A stretch of 64,000 nucleotides of DNA from Limnephilus marmoratus (GCA_917880885.1 OU862916.1:49822831-49886830); one strand, 5' to 3'. Numbered from the stretch's first letter, positions 30,995 through 42,015 are shown. A program made the numbers and translations. Notes: generated by a model not told the origin, from the sequence alone.

Positions 30995-31754
30995 TGGAAA
31001 GGATGGTTAAGATCAAAAATACGCGTCGAGCCTATAGTGTAGAAATTCCATAAAATAAATTGAAAATTTCAAGACTCCATAAATCCCCATTTGAGTATTT
31101 TGATCTTTTCATATACTTACCGTTGAGAGATCCGTTGAAAATTCTTCATCTTTCCTATAAACAACGTAGGTATGTACATATGTGTAACGGAAAGGCGAGT
31201 TACAAAGGAGTCCTCAGTAGCAGAACTGTATCACAAAGAAAGCCAAGAGCTTTGTCGAGAATTCACACCATCCCCGTATGATGTATTATATTTTAAATGA
31301 GAAAAATTGGATCCATTTTTTTACCTCCAATTAGTCCACTTTGACCTCCAACGCTCCCAACACCCTAACGCCGAACGATCGGAAACTACTGAATCTTATC
31401 CACGAGCACACGGCTACTCGTATGATAATTGTGGAACACATTTCAAAGCGATATTAGTACGCAATAACGGCTTTATGACAAAAACGCGATATTACGCTAG
31501 TTAACCATAAAACTAGAGCCGAATTTAATCAAGCGCATATAAACCTTCCAGTGGCAGTTCGTGACTTTTCAGTGAGCTAGAGTGGTACGATTGAAAAAAT
31601 ATTAATGTTGTTGATGAAAAAATATATTTTTTTAAAATTCTTGTATTAAGTATTTTCAGATTGGGGAAGTTGCTCATCCTCAAATTAAAAAAGAATCCTG
31701 AAAATCTTTAAACAAAAAATTGAAATTTTGAAAAAACATTGTTTTTTTCTTCAG
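30995..31754. other. Unrecognised sequence
   Basis: Short open frames (31060-31281, 31307-31504) have no motifs. No shared repeat was found. Confidence 0.3.
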
Positions 31755-32156
31755 CTACAACAGTATGTATGCATGTATGTATGTTTGTTACTCTTTCACG
31801 CAAACACTACTGAATGGATTTTAATGAAACTTTACAATAATATAACTCATACATCAGAATAACATATAGGCTATAGCTCAGAGCTCTGGCGTTATGAAAT
31901 TTGAATAAAAAAATTGCAATAGGTGGCACGCGAGCTGTTTGAAAAATGAATGTAACGGGTATGGCGGGGGTGGTGAGAGAGGGGAGAGGGGTGGAAAGGA
32001 GGTGAGGGAGGGGGGGGAGGTAGGGAGTGGGGAGGAGGGGAGGGGTGGAGAGGGGTGGAAAGGTGTGGGGAGGGGGGAGCGGGGGGAGGGGTAGTGGGAA
32101 GAGGCGGAGTTGAAACCCCCTAATACTATGCGATCGAAGCCGGGGGCAAAAGCTAG
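31755..32156 (+). mobile_element. Helitron-like 3' part with a G-rich tract
   Basis: GTTTGTTACTCTTTCACGCA, then ACTACTGAATGGATTTTAAT and CTCTGGCGTTATGAA match the Helitron at 24483. The end GAAGCCGGGGGCAAAAG-CTAG (CTAG at 32153-32156) precedes a T. Between, 31970-32105 is a purine tract of GGGG-AGG units. Its 5' TC end is not seen, so it is truncated or rearranged. Confidence 0.7.
31970..32105 (+). repeat. G-rich low-complexity tract
   Basis: About 135 bp made almost only of G and A/T spacers, with dozens of GGGG runs; compatible with G-quadruplex formation. It is embedded in a Helitron-like copy. The opposite strand is open as a Pro/Leu-rich chance frame. Confidence 0.85.
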
Positions 32157-32309
32157 TCAATAATAATATCGAATTCGGAATCCTACCACTCACTGAAAAG
32201 TCACGGACCACCACTGAAACATTCCGATAATCTGCATTTTTCGCGAAATTAGGTTACGCCATTTTATTTATACTGCGATAGACAGAAATACAGAAAAATT
32301 CATTTCGAC

Positions 32310-32665
32310 TTTTTTTTTTTTTATACGTCTTCAACTGATAATATTTCCCAAATCTTTAACATGATAGAGTTTATTAAATTAAGACGAGGACTATTGGGAA
32401 ACTCGGGCTCCCTGTAAGGTTGCCCATCGTAACGCTTCTCAGAAAAAAAAACAAAAAACTGAACTTCGGTGGAATTTGGAACGAGAGATGGAGACAGATG
32501 CACTTGGTGGAGCACAAAAGAGACCATTATATTGTTTTGTAACATCTCAACCTTCCCCTTTCCATATTCTTCCCTTCCCCAATTCCTTCCAGATTCCTCA
32601 CTAAATATTGGGGTGGCTTAGTCGCACTGGCTCCGAGCAGTTGAGACTCAAGTGCGGTAAACACA
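32310..32665 (-). repeat. Interspersed repeat, head related to family R, with A-tail
   Basis: Minus strand: CCACCCCAATATTTAGTGAG, then GGGAAGAATATGGAAAGGG as in family R copy 4, then an unrelated part and a poly-A run (complement of T run at 32311-32322). A 74-codon frame over 32545-32321 has no domain, so I do not call it a gene. Confidence 0.4.
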
Positions 32666-34254
32666 AGACCGAAAACATGGACTCCTTAATACTTATTATC
32701 ATTTAATTAAGTACAATTATTCCGGTCTTCTGCATTTTATGACGTTTAAAATTAGGTAGGCAATTGATTGCCTTTCAGACGAAGACCCCATCTCCCTTTT
32801 TATATGATATGAAGACATAATATTTATTATTAAAAAAAAAAACAAAAATCATGGTCTGCGTAAAACAGTAATACATCAACATATTGCAGAGAAGATTATA
32901 AATTTAGAACACATAATGGTGCAGTAAATGAGAAATGTTAAAAAATATGTATAAACAAGTAGTCATAATAACAAATAGCACAAAAAGTAAAAAACAGCCC
33001 TACTAATAAAAAAAAAACACTTAAGGACCGTTAAACAGTGTTTCTGTTCGGTGACCGTTACACGGTGTTTTTGCAACATTACTAATAACATAATGACATT
33101 TCTTAGTAAGGCTGTAAAGATTTAAAAATCTTAAAAACAACAATATCAAATGAACGTGCAAGAGACGACATTATTGTTTCATGTTACGTTGACACAACTA
33201 GAAAAGATTAATAGGAAATAGAGCAAAGTAGAAGTATAAAAAGATCGTGCGGCTGTTTTACTATTTTGTGACAAGCGTCAAAAGATAGTGGCTAAACTGT
33301 CTTCAAGTTACGTTGAAAATGTCATTAGTCAATATAGCTCATTTAAGCACTTGAGTCAATCACACTTGATAGTGTATTCTTATGGGCAGAAGTTCTCGCT
33401 CTCGGAGCTTAAAAAGGGCATAGGATCTCCCACGTTAGAGTTTCACGTTACAGTTAAAATTAGACGTAACATTAGAGTTTAAAATGTTCTCCTTCACAAC
33501 AGGGATAAAATAAATAGTGAATATTAAACTTTAGTAAAATAATTGGGGGAACAATAAGAGCACTACTAGTCTACGCGTTTGCTAAATAGTTTCACAATAT
33601 TTGTTCCTTAGCACTAAGCAATTTAGTTTTGGCAAAGAATATACAAAGATAAAATGGATTCAAAATTTTGTCCAAAAGACAATCCAAGAATAAAATAAAT
33701 AAAAAATAACATCATCTCTATGTAGGTACTGTTGCAAAATTAATATGTACCAAATGTTTTCTCAATATAATATTACATTATAACATATAAATTGATACTA
33801 TTTTGATAAATTGATAGTACCTAGAGAGACAACGTGACAACACAGTTAATTATTGTTAAGAAATTACAGCATAATCTAGGGAAAGTAACATTTAAAGTTG
33901 TCAGCGCTAGGACAGGTAATCGTTTAAGGCTTTAGATTAGATTATAATTACAGTTAATAATTTCAATTAATATTTTTGGATACCTGTGTTGTCCAGCGTG
34001 AAAAATACTTTCACTATAGTCTTTGTGATATATCACAATTAAGAAATAAAACGATGCTTGAAATGTCATTAGCGACCAAATGTGAAAGTTAATTTATTCA
34101 AATTATTCTCCTTCCCGTTCTACCACCAGTCCTTTCATATCAAAACAGTTCCCAATACTTGAAGTATCATAAGCCTCACAGGCTAAATAGCTGGGACATA
34201 TTCTTACAGAAGATAAGAAAGGTGTAGAAGACATGGAACGAAAAAGAAGAGCCA
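32666..34254. other. A+T-rich region, nothing recognised
   Basis: Low-complexity A+T DNA. It has a pair of short words ACCGTTAAACAGTGTTTCTG / ACCGTTACACGGTGTTTTTG about 28 bp apart (33026, 33054). No gene. Confidence 0.4.
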
Positions 34255-34840
34255 TTAAATATACAGGCCGGAATGCTCTGAAGGCGGAACTACCACTTTA
34301 GCGATGATGTCCGGAATTACTTTTAAGACATACTGCACTGCCCTGTACTCATCTAAGCTGATACCCAGCACCTCAATGGTACAGATGGGTGTAGTAACAC
34401 TAACTAAAATGCATACTGGCAACTTCCAAGGTTCTGCAGTGCATCTCCGATGTTCACCGAAGGGAGGGTGCAATCATTCTCCGCCTTCGTCACCTTCTGA
34501 GGAAGGACTCAAAGTCATCCAACATTATTGTCGTGGATGCATCCAAGTGGCTCAGTTCTCCACTCAATGAGCGATGAATGCAGATGTTGCAACAACTCCC
34601 TTAAGGGTGATCCCTTAATTTATTTAATTTCATTAATTTATATTACGTTTTTATTTTATGTTCATCTTTACCTAGCTATTAGGATTTACATATTATTTTT
34701 TCATTATTCTTATTTTTCTCTTTAAATGTAATAATTACATACATTTCATGTAATATAGCAGACAAAGATTACACTATTCTCCCAATCCTGTTGAACTAAA
34801 ACTTGAATAAAAACATAAAATCTTACTGACCTGACTTATA
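34255..34840 (+). repeat. Interspersed repeat family A, copy 2
   Basis: TACAGGCCGGAATGCTCTGA, CAACTTCCAAGGTTCTGCAG, AAGTGGCTCAGTTCTCCACT and the 3' part CCCAATCCTGTTGAAC-AAAACTTGAATAAAA match 3640-4300. It abuts the LINE fragment at 34841. Confidence 0.6.
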
Positions 34841-35450
34841 GAACTAGTGTCATCGATCCCTTCAGTACAGGTGCACGGTTCGGGAAAAGGCAAAAACGGG
34901 CGCCCAAATATTTGTACACGGTTGACATTTGTCGCATAAGAACATTTCTACGTTCACATTAATTTATGTTCACATTCACGTTATTTCACGTTCTTGAAGT
35001 TCATAGAACATTTCTACATTCACGTTTACATTATTTCACGTTCTTCAGTTTGACAGCTCGGTTGTGTAATGATGTGCCGGCCTTTCTGTTTCCTTCCTTA
35101 CAACATGTTCATGGGGTGAGATTCATCTAGGTTTTGGTGGCGAATGCATTTGTCCACCTACGGTGGATCGGCAGTGACCGGTTAAGGGAAACTTAACCTA
35201 GACCTCTTCAGCCAGACTCTCTCGACCCACCACCTTGCACTACAATGGGAGCGATGGATTCATATGTCCGTCACTCCTGGACAAATTGACCCCCAGATTC
35301 CTAAGCACCCCTCATACCTTTTTCCTTCCCAGAACTTCCTCTCCTTCCTTTACCTAAAAAGATCCTCCACACAGCATCCCCAAAGATGGCATAGATCCTG
35401 AAGGAACTTTTTTCCTCAGGGTCTCCTGTATGGAGCTAATGTAAGAAAAG
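34841..35450 (+). mobile_element. Chimera of LINE ORF2 end and LINE-dependent short element
   Basis: 34841-35107 matches the LINE at 41755-41939 in coding sequence (TTTGTACACGGTTGACATTT, then CAGCTCGGTTGTGTAATGAT). At ACATGTTCATGGGGTGAG (35103 onward) it switches to the middle and tail of the short element: CTTGCACTACAATGGGAGCG, then CCTCCACACAGCATCCCCAA and the stem-loop remnant near 35390-35425. The LINE part contains an internal duplication built on ATTTCACGTTCTT (34970-35045). The reading frame is lost. Confidence 0.8.
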
Positions 35451-35600
35451 TGAGGATAATATTTATTGTCGTATCACAAAGCAAAGAACGAAGCATTTGA
35501 AAAAGATATTGTAAAGGCAATGTGTGCTACAATGCATAAATAGACCACTCACCTTCAACGTAAACAATTCAAGAATAAAATATGAACGTTTTTGACTTAC

Positions 35601-35930
35601 CTCCTCTTTGTCAAGTTGGCGCAGTTTACAATCATTCTGATGTTTCTCATACAGGGACCTGGCAAGAGCACCCCGAGGTCTGAATACTCCCCCACTCAAA
35701 CTATTTGTGCTCATTCTAGAAGAGTCTTTCTTCCCTCGTTTATTCAGGTCACTTTTGCTTGTTGAATCACAACCTTTAATCAGATCATGAACTTTGTCTA
35801 ATTCAAACACTGAGTTTTCAACGAATGAGAGAGAATCTGCTTGATGAAAGTCCGTACACTGAAGTTTAGGTGTTTTAAAACACTCTTGGAGCACTGAGTC
35901 AGGGTGATATGTCAACTGTTTTGAATACAT
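35601..35930 (-). CDS. Candidate host gene exon, unknown protein
   Basis: An open frame on the minus strand runs from 35980 to 35463. The likely coding part ends at 35601, where GAGGAG is followed by GTAAGT, a strong splice donor. The part before the donor is balanced and protein-like: ECFKTPKLQCTDFHQADSLS, SVFELDKVHDLIKGCD, a Lys/Ser stretch, and the most distinctive block GGVFRPRGALARSLYEKHQN followed by CKLRQLDKEE. After the donor it turns hydrophobic and A+T-coded. The start is unclear: ATG at 35930, or an acceptor ACAG near 35915-35912 with a CTAAT branch-like word just upstream. The sequence is not repeated in the window. I do not recognise the family. Confidence 0.5.
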
Positions 35931-35999
35931 TAGTTGTTTATGTTCATCACAGGTAAATAACAATGATATCTTGTGTCTTTAAATTCTATTTCTAGAGTC

Positions 36000-37100
36000 T
36001 AGTAACATGGACATGCGTCAAAACCAACAAATGATAACTCTATTTTATCTAAAACGCAGGTCTTATCTCAATTTCTTTATATCTTGACCACTTTATAGGA
36101 TGTAGATAACCTAAAACTGTCAACACGAATACCAAAGAAATTTGGTTAAAAACAACCGGTTTCCAACAAAATAAAGAGTACTTGTGAAATACGAAGTTAA
36201 TATAATACAAACAGTGTAATTTACTAGCATAATGTCCGATAATAACACTTGTAAAATTTGTTTACAAATCTTAAAAATACTCCGATGACATTCGTGAAAC
36301 GTCAGTGAGCTTCGGTTATTTTACCGCCAGGGCGGCGCTGCAGTCGCCTGTCAGAGATGCCGGTAAATAATCTTTATCTTTGCCAAGCGAACGCGGAAAG
36401 TTCAAACTGCGATACCATTTGATTTGGTGTGTGTTTTTTTTACAGGCAAATAAGGTTGTTGAACAATTTTATTGTTTTACCGCCCGCCTAGGGATGTTCA
36501 TGTGTTATGGCGGTTTGAATCCTAATAACGGGTAAAATGAGATTAGTTTTATCGGGTTATTTTGGTAGTAGGTAGTAGGTAGGTAGGTTATTTTCGTTTT
36601 TTTTTCACAGAAGCATTAAAAATAATTAATCACGGTTAGATTAAAATGACAGTCATCTTCGTGTAACCCGCGCTCTGCGGGATATTCAACGCCGGAACAT
36701 GACATACCTTCAAACGAAATGACGATTTATTATTTAATTCATCTTGGCTTTACATTCGTTTGCCCATGTGGGTAGAAGACTTTAAAGAAAATACGCGGGC
36801 TTCATTTAAAGTTGGTAATTATTTTGGTAGAAATTCCTAACTTGTTACAGTAATTTGAAAAGATTGCAAACGGTAAATTATTTTTAAAAGTTTGTGATAG
36901 GATGGTGAGTAGGAAGTTACCTAGGTAGGTACCAAGTACCAATCTTAGCACAAATAGCACAGGCTCCCATCAACGATACTAATTTATGTGATATAACAGT
37001 GTTATCTGTATACCTACGTTCTTTAATACCTGCATAGACAATAATATAATAACCTTAGTTACAAAACAGCTACAGACTTTACATTATGCATTAGCATTAG
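36000..37100. other. Unique region upstream of the candidate exon, possible promoter
   Basis: It lies 5' of the minus-strand exon candidate. Positions 36300-36420 and 36640-36720 are GC-rich (ACCGCCAGGGCGGCGCTGCA; TAACCCGCGCTCTGCGGGAT). It has no repeats shared with the window. There is no confident TATA/Inr motif, so a promoter role is only inferred from position. Confidence 0.25.
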
Positions 37101-37107
37101 ATGGCTA

Positions 37108-37500
37108 CCCAAGGTTCGTAGAAAATACCTATGTTAAAAAGGTTAGCTCATCGAGTGTGTAGAGCGGTGATTGACTAAAAATTCGTGACGTAGTTTGAAG
37201 TCCATATTCCACTGGGAGATTTGAATTCTATAATATAGCTGGTTGTATTTTTCTTAAACCGGCCGGACGAGTTTTTTTTTCGTAAAAGTCCCATATGAAC
37301 TAACCTTAAACGCATTTTCTACGAACCTTGATGGTTACTTGCATGCGTGCCGTAAGGTTCGTAGAAAATGTATTAAACAAGGTTCGCTCATACATGCACT
37401 TTTCGGAAAAAACCTATCGGGCGACTTGCAAACTCGTGACGTACCTTGAAGTCCAACTGAACTTATAATAATATTTTTTGGTAAATCCAAGTTTCCAACT
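37108..37500. repeat. MITE-like element with partial second copy
   Basis: AAGGTTCGTAGAAAATACCT at 37110 is inverted as GCATTTTCTACGAACCTT at 37312-37329, giving terminal repeats about 40 bp long (also AGGTTAGCTCAT / ATGAACTAACCTT). At 37352 the left end starts again in direct orientation (AAGGTTCGTAGAAAATGTAT) and runs to about 37460, with GACTTGCAAACTCGTGACGT matching the first copy's GACTAAAAATTCGTGACGT. Confidence 0.65.
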
Positions 37501-38344
37501 TATATTTGTACCTTGTACCTACATATGAGTCGAATAAAGTCGATATAATGTTTTTTTAAACAATAACAATGCGGTAGGTACAAGCAATCATAACCCACGT
37601 AGGCCAGCAACTAGTCATTTTTAACGGAAATTTACCATGTCGGTATTCAATTAAATAACTGTTTTTCATACTGCCTACCCTGATTGAAAACTCTGTGCTC
37701 GCCACTTCTATAACACACCTATACTAACTTTTTTTGACACACTTTTTTTTTACTGGCAACTCTGAGAGATAATCTTCTGCGGTAAAGTAAAACATATCCA
37801 ATTTTCACATCAGTGAATTGAATATTTTAATAATATCGAATGTATAATTAAATTTAAAAAAAAACGAGTGTGCTTTAGAGCACACGGCTGAAGTAAAACT
37901 TCACTAACTTATATCTCCCTCTCAACTTCCGTTCACCTCGCCCGATCACACTTTTCATAACGCTCTCGTCACGCATTCACCAGCTTACTCCCCAAGTCAA
38001 GCGTGCGTAAAGAAGTTTTAGTTCAAAAAACGTGCCAGTTGTGAAAAACTGCTTTTTCGTTTTTCGTTAACTATCGTTACACGATGAGAAGTCGCTAAAC
38101 GTGCGTCGTTCGTTATTTCAGCGTAACGATAAATCAACGACTTCTAAAGTAGGTATTTATACAGGAATGCCACCAAAATCACAGTTTAAAAATGGTGTTT
38201 TACAAACAGTGAGCCTTAAACTAAAATTCAATTGAACATCGATTAAAATATATTTTTATTTATTCTGCAGATTTTTCAGAGCATCATTAACAAGACAATT
38301 TGAGAGGAAGCCGCAAAAGCCAAAAATATATGCATTCGGCAACC
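37501..38344. other. Mostly unrecognised; lepidopteran-like repeat at 37860-38150
   Basis: AACGAGTGTGCTTTAGAGCA, then CACGGCTGAAGTAAAACTTC and later CGTGCGTAAAGAAGTTTTAG form a repeat type I recall from moth genomes. GAAGTAAAACTTC and GAAGTTTTAGTTC may be its inverted ends. No gene. Confidence 0.35.
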
Positions 38345-38925
38345 GATGAGTTCATCGAAAATCAATTCATCGAAAGCAAATTCATCGAAAATCAATTCAT
38401 CGAAAATCAATTCATCGAATGATCAATTCATCGAATCGCCAATTCATCGAAAAACATTTTTTTGTAGATATTAGAGCTGTCAAATTAAATACCCAAAAAG
38501 GTCTGTTTAACTGAATTAAATGTGTTTAGCAACTGTCATTTTCGTAGTGACAATGTAAAATTTATAGGTTATCTCTTCGATTTCCGATTGTCTGATACTG
38601 CAAAAAAGGGATATCTAAGGAACGGTGACCAGACAACTTTAAATTGGTTAAAAAAAAAGGTTAAATAGGTTAAGTTAGGTTAGGTTAGGTTAGGTTAGTT
38701 TAGGTTGACCAATGCTTTTTTAACTTCTCGGTCCGCTCGGCATTTCTCTCAAACATCAACAAAATATATTTTTTCGATGAATTGGCGATTCGATGAATTG
38801 ATCATTCGGTGAATTGGTTTTCGATGAATTGATTTTCGATGAATTGGCTTTCGATGAACTCGTTTTCGATGAATTTGCTTTCGATGAATTGATTTTCGAT
38901 GAATTCGTTTTCGTTGAACTCGTCG
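38345..38925. repeat. Fold-back element F1 with ~15-bp tandem-repeat arms
   Basis: The left arm (38345-38457) is reiterated TTCATCGAAAATCAA. The right arm (about 38777-38923) is reiterated TTTTCGATGAATTGA, its complement. The core contains CGGTGACCAGACAACT, GGTTAAATAGGTTAAGTTAG and a run of about five GGTTA units (38668-38705). Drosophila FB elements have the same layout: inverted arms made of short tandem repeats. No coding and no target duplication was identified. Confidence 0.8.
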
Positions 38926-39164
38926 TGAACCATTACGTGAGAAGTTTTTCTTCCAATCTAGACCCCCCCTTCGTGAGATAAATTTGGGCCACTTCGTAAA
39001 TTCTTTTCAAGTAACGTGAGATTTTGCTGGACCCCCCCTCCTTATGAGCTTACGTAATTAATGTATGCCCCCTTAGCAAACGGAGTGTAGAAGTCATGAT
39101 TTCAATCGCAAAAGCAATTTTTTTTTAAATTTATTTTTTTTCGACTCAAAGAGGTGCCAATATC

Positions 39165-39235
39165 TTCTTCTGATTTTTCTGTATTCAGATTTTTGATTGA
39201 GTTTCGCTAATATTGTCTTCATTTACTTCAAGCTT
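39165..39235 (+). mobile_element. tRNA-SINE subfamily 1, 3' fragment
   Basis: TGATTTTTCTGTATTCAGAT and TTTTTGATTGAGTTTCGCTA, then ATATTGTCTTCATTTA, are the SINE body seen at 14525-14668. The tRNA-like head is missing (5'-truncated). Confidence 0.7.
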
Positions 39236-39479
39236 CAGATACCTTGCAACAAGACTTTACAACATTCTTCCAATTAGTGTAAAAAAATGTGATTCACAAA
39301 AAAATTTTTAAAAAAACATAAAAATTTGGATAAAAAATAATGATAGAGCATTTACCGGTGCACTCACCCAAATTCGAAATTAGTAATGAACCAATGCTGT
39401 TATTATTACCAATGTTATTGTTATTGTTAATGCAACCAATTTATTATGTGATTACATTCTAATATAAGTGTAGGTATGT

Positions 39480-39740
39480 CCACAGCAATATAAATTGATG
39501 TAAAATAACTGCCTCAACACAGGCTAGCCTAGTGAGGCAGGTTACGAGAAACCTAAATGTATAATTACAAATCTCTACTCTCTAAGTACCTACTGTTTAT
39601 ATGTATATTGTTTTTTTGTTACTAACTTTTGTACTAATGTTACTTTTAAAATATTGTAAGATGTACTTTTTTCTTGTAGTTATAAATCTTCAAATTTTTG
39701 TTTAATAAAGATATATTATTATTATTATTATTATTTAATT
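39480..39740 (+). mobile_element. Non-LTR retrotransposon 3' UTR with ATT tail
   Basis: Hairpin TGCCTCA...TGAGGCA at about 39511-39540, then an A+T-rich 3' UTR ending TTTAATAAAGATATATTATT and (ATT)n. The last 50 bp match the end of the deleted LINE at 10289. No coding left. Confidence 0.6.
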
Positions 39741-40454
39741 AAACATTACAATTTTAGGTTTTACTCATAAAGTTTAAAATAAGAATAAGTAAGTACATAA
39801 TTTTATCATCGTAGGTACTTCCAGTCACTGCAGATGCGGACAGATAGAAATGTGTTATGGTCGTGTCCACGCGCCCTAAAATCTACAATATTTTCATGTC
39901 TGCATCTTGCCAAGTATTTGGTTTTCTTTTTCATGCAATTCCTTATCCTAAACTTTAATTTTCCCAAATCCGTCATATATTTTCATCATAAAATTAAAGT
40001 TTACAGTACCTACACCAAATTCATCTGAAGCCGTTGAACACATTTCGGTATTCGCGTAAAACTTTGAATGTACCACTAGATACCTACATAAAATAATACT
40101 GAGTGATTCATCAGTGCAAGAATTGAAACAATTCAAATTGCTTTATCTCAATCAATACTATTTGTATTTAATATTTTTCACTTCTTCGGTTTTTATTCTT
40201 TGAATGCATTTTTAATTTGTCCATTTTTAATTATTATTATTTCGAAATATGGAAAGTATTGCTTTGTACTACCCCTTCATACATTTGGAATAAATGATTG
40301 ATATTAATACTTCAACTTAGGAATACCATTTTCCACTGCCCATATTTGGTGAAAGTCTTATTGATTATTGATTTAGGATTATTTTCCATTGATGCACCTA
40401 CTCGTATTATGTGTTATTAGTAGTCCTGTTGAGGCTCTGCAACCGGGCCCGAAA
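39741..40454. other. A+T-rich stretch, nothing recognised
   Basis: Short frames (39834-40028, 40136-39948) have no motifs. Confidence 0.35.
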
Positions 40455-40870
40455 AGAATAAGATGGAGAGATACGAAATTACGAATGTTAGAGGAGAGCG
40501 CTAACATTTACGGCGACAAAATCGATGCGAAAATTGCGAAAATGATTAATAAAACACGACTCGTTTAAAATAGAGCAAAAATCTCGCGGGCATTTTCTTA
40601 AACAGCATTTAAAGAAACACTGTGAATTTTTTCATACATATAAGTTGTAAAATAACTGAAACAAACGTGTTAATAATAATTTTTGGAGCATATTTTGCGA
40701 TTTTTTTCTATCGAGGGAATTTTATATAATTTGCGTTTCGGCGCGGGCAAAGTCTAGATATTATCTTCAAGAATAACATATATTTTTTCTAGAGCTTTAA
40801 AACTTACCGTGTTTAAGGGAAATATGTAATAAATCGGTACAAATCCGGGTTGCGGGCCCTTAACATTTGA
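40455..40870 (+). repeat. Interspersed repeat family E, copy 2 (uninterrupted)
   Basis: AAAACACGACTCGTTTAAAA, TAGAGCAAAAATCTCGCGGG, TTCTATCGAGGGAATTTTAT. Matches 46700-47095 in the same orientation and 25655-26210 in reverse. It contains the word complementary to ATATGTA once, at the site occupied by family P in copy 1. Confidence 0.75.
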
Positions 40871-41214
40871 TTTCACGTCCAAAGATGTGTTTCTAATATT
40901 TATTTGTTATAAATCAAAACCAAAATTTCCTCTGAAATCAAAAGATTTAATAGTAAAAACTAACACGACGATTGGACGTCATTTGAAAAAGATCAATTAC
41001 TTATCGCATACGCATAAGCAGACGCTAAATTTTCGCCTTGCATCGCTGTTTCTATTTTCATAACTATAAGTTTAGTTGTTTTTTGCAAAGTGATATTTTT
41101 ATATACTATACCATCTTACCGGATAATGTATGTATATATAGTAAGTAGTAAGTTAATCATCTGCCGTAATTATCTTCCCCAGAATAAATGCTTTGATAAA
41201 TGAGAAATGATTTT
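40871..41214. other. A+T-rich stretch, nothing recognised
   Basis: No gene or repeat partner identified. Confidence 0.4.
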
Positions 41215-41305
41215 TTAATCGTGCCTATAGACTTCTGCGGCGCACCATAGGTTAAAACGGACACCATTTTAAACCGGAACCGGAACGTAACAAAAAAATT
41301 AACGG
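41215..41305 (-). repeat. Interspersed repeat family B, copy 3 (head only)
   Basis: Minus strand: GTTACGTTCCGGTTCCGGTT, then TAAAATGGTGTCCG, like the heads at 160 and 20750. The rest is missing. Confidence 0.5.
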
Positions 41306-41362
41306 AAAGACAAAATTCAAAATGTTCATTTTTTTTGATTATTAATTTATTATTATTATTAT

Positions 41363-42012
41363 TCAACGGAAGCAACCTTCCGAACAGGACCTCCATTGAT
41401 ATGCTTGGTGTAACTCTAAGTGACCAGCTCAGGTACGGGGGCTCCATCGAAACCAGAGTTAAGTTAGCCTCTCAGAAACTGGGCGTACTGTACAGGGCCC
41501 GCAGATACTTTAATAGTACCCAACTGCTAACCCTGTACAAATCGCAAGTGCGCCCCACGGTTGAATTTGGCAGCCACCTCTGGTCTGGAGCTCCAAAATA
41601 CCTAAAAAAAACCCTTGACTCTGTGCAGAAACGGGCGGTCCGTTTGATAGATTCTCCCATCCTAACAGACGGACTGCAATCTTTAGAGCATAGGCGTCAG
41701 GTGGGAATGCTGTCCTTGTTCTACCGGTATTACAATGGAAGATGCTCCGAGGAACTAGCATCATTGATCCCCTCGGCTCCGGTGCATAGTCGGGAAACAC
41801 GCCAAACACGCGCCCAACATTTGTACACGGTTGACATTACTCACATGAGAACGGGTCGTTTCTATGACTCGTTCTTGAGTTCAACGGCTCGGCTGTGGAA
41901 CGATTTGCCGGCCTCTGTGTTTCCTCCCTCCTACAACATGGGTCTCTTCAAGACCCATGTTCACTCCTTCCTTTCCTCAAAGAGACCCTCCACACAGCAT
42001 CTACAAAGATGA
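41363..42012 (+). pseudogene. LINE reverse transcriptase, C-terminal ~215 residues, intact frame
   Basis: The open frame reads SIDMLGVTLSDQLRYGGSI (the M.LGV.L...L block after the polymerase core), LASQKLGVLYRARRYFNSTQ, LLTLYKSQVRPTVEFGSHLW (the thumb-like Y.S.VRP..EFGS.LW motif), LDSVQKRAVRLIDS, LEHRRQVGMLSLFYRYYNG and the end TARLWNDLPASVFPPSYNMG. These are standard C-terminal blocks of Jockey/CR1-type non-LTR ORF2. There is no internal stop, so the copy is relatively young, but the polymerase catalytic YADD part and the endonuclease are absent. The stop TGA is at 42010-42012. Confidence 0.9.
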
Positions 42013-42015
42013 CAT

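Noticed and set aside
35463..35600. Continuation of the candidate exon to 35463
   Set aside because: The frame stays open but crosses a strong GTAAGT donor and becomes hydrophobic, A+T-coded sequence, so it looks intronic.
38345..38460. CRISPR-like array of short repeats
   Set aside because: Repeat units abut with no spacers of constant length, the genome is eukaryotic, and the same units occur inverted on the other side.
38668..38705. Telomeric (TTAGG)n array
   Set aside because: Only about five units, embedded in the core of a fold-back element and present in degenerate form at 25505; not a telomere.
41363..42012. A functional host gene (225-codon open frame)
   Set aside because: The frame is the C-terminal part of a LINE ORF2 followed by a LINE 3' UTR and poly-A.
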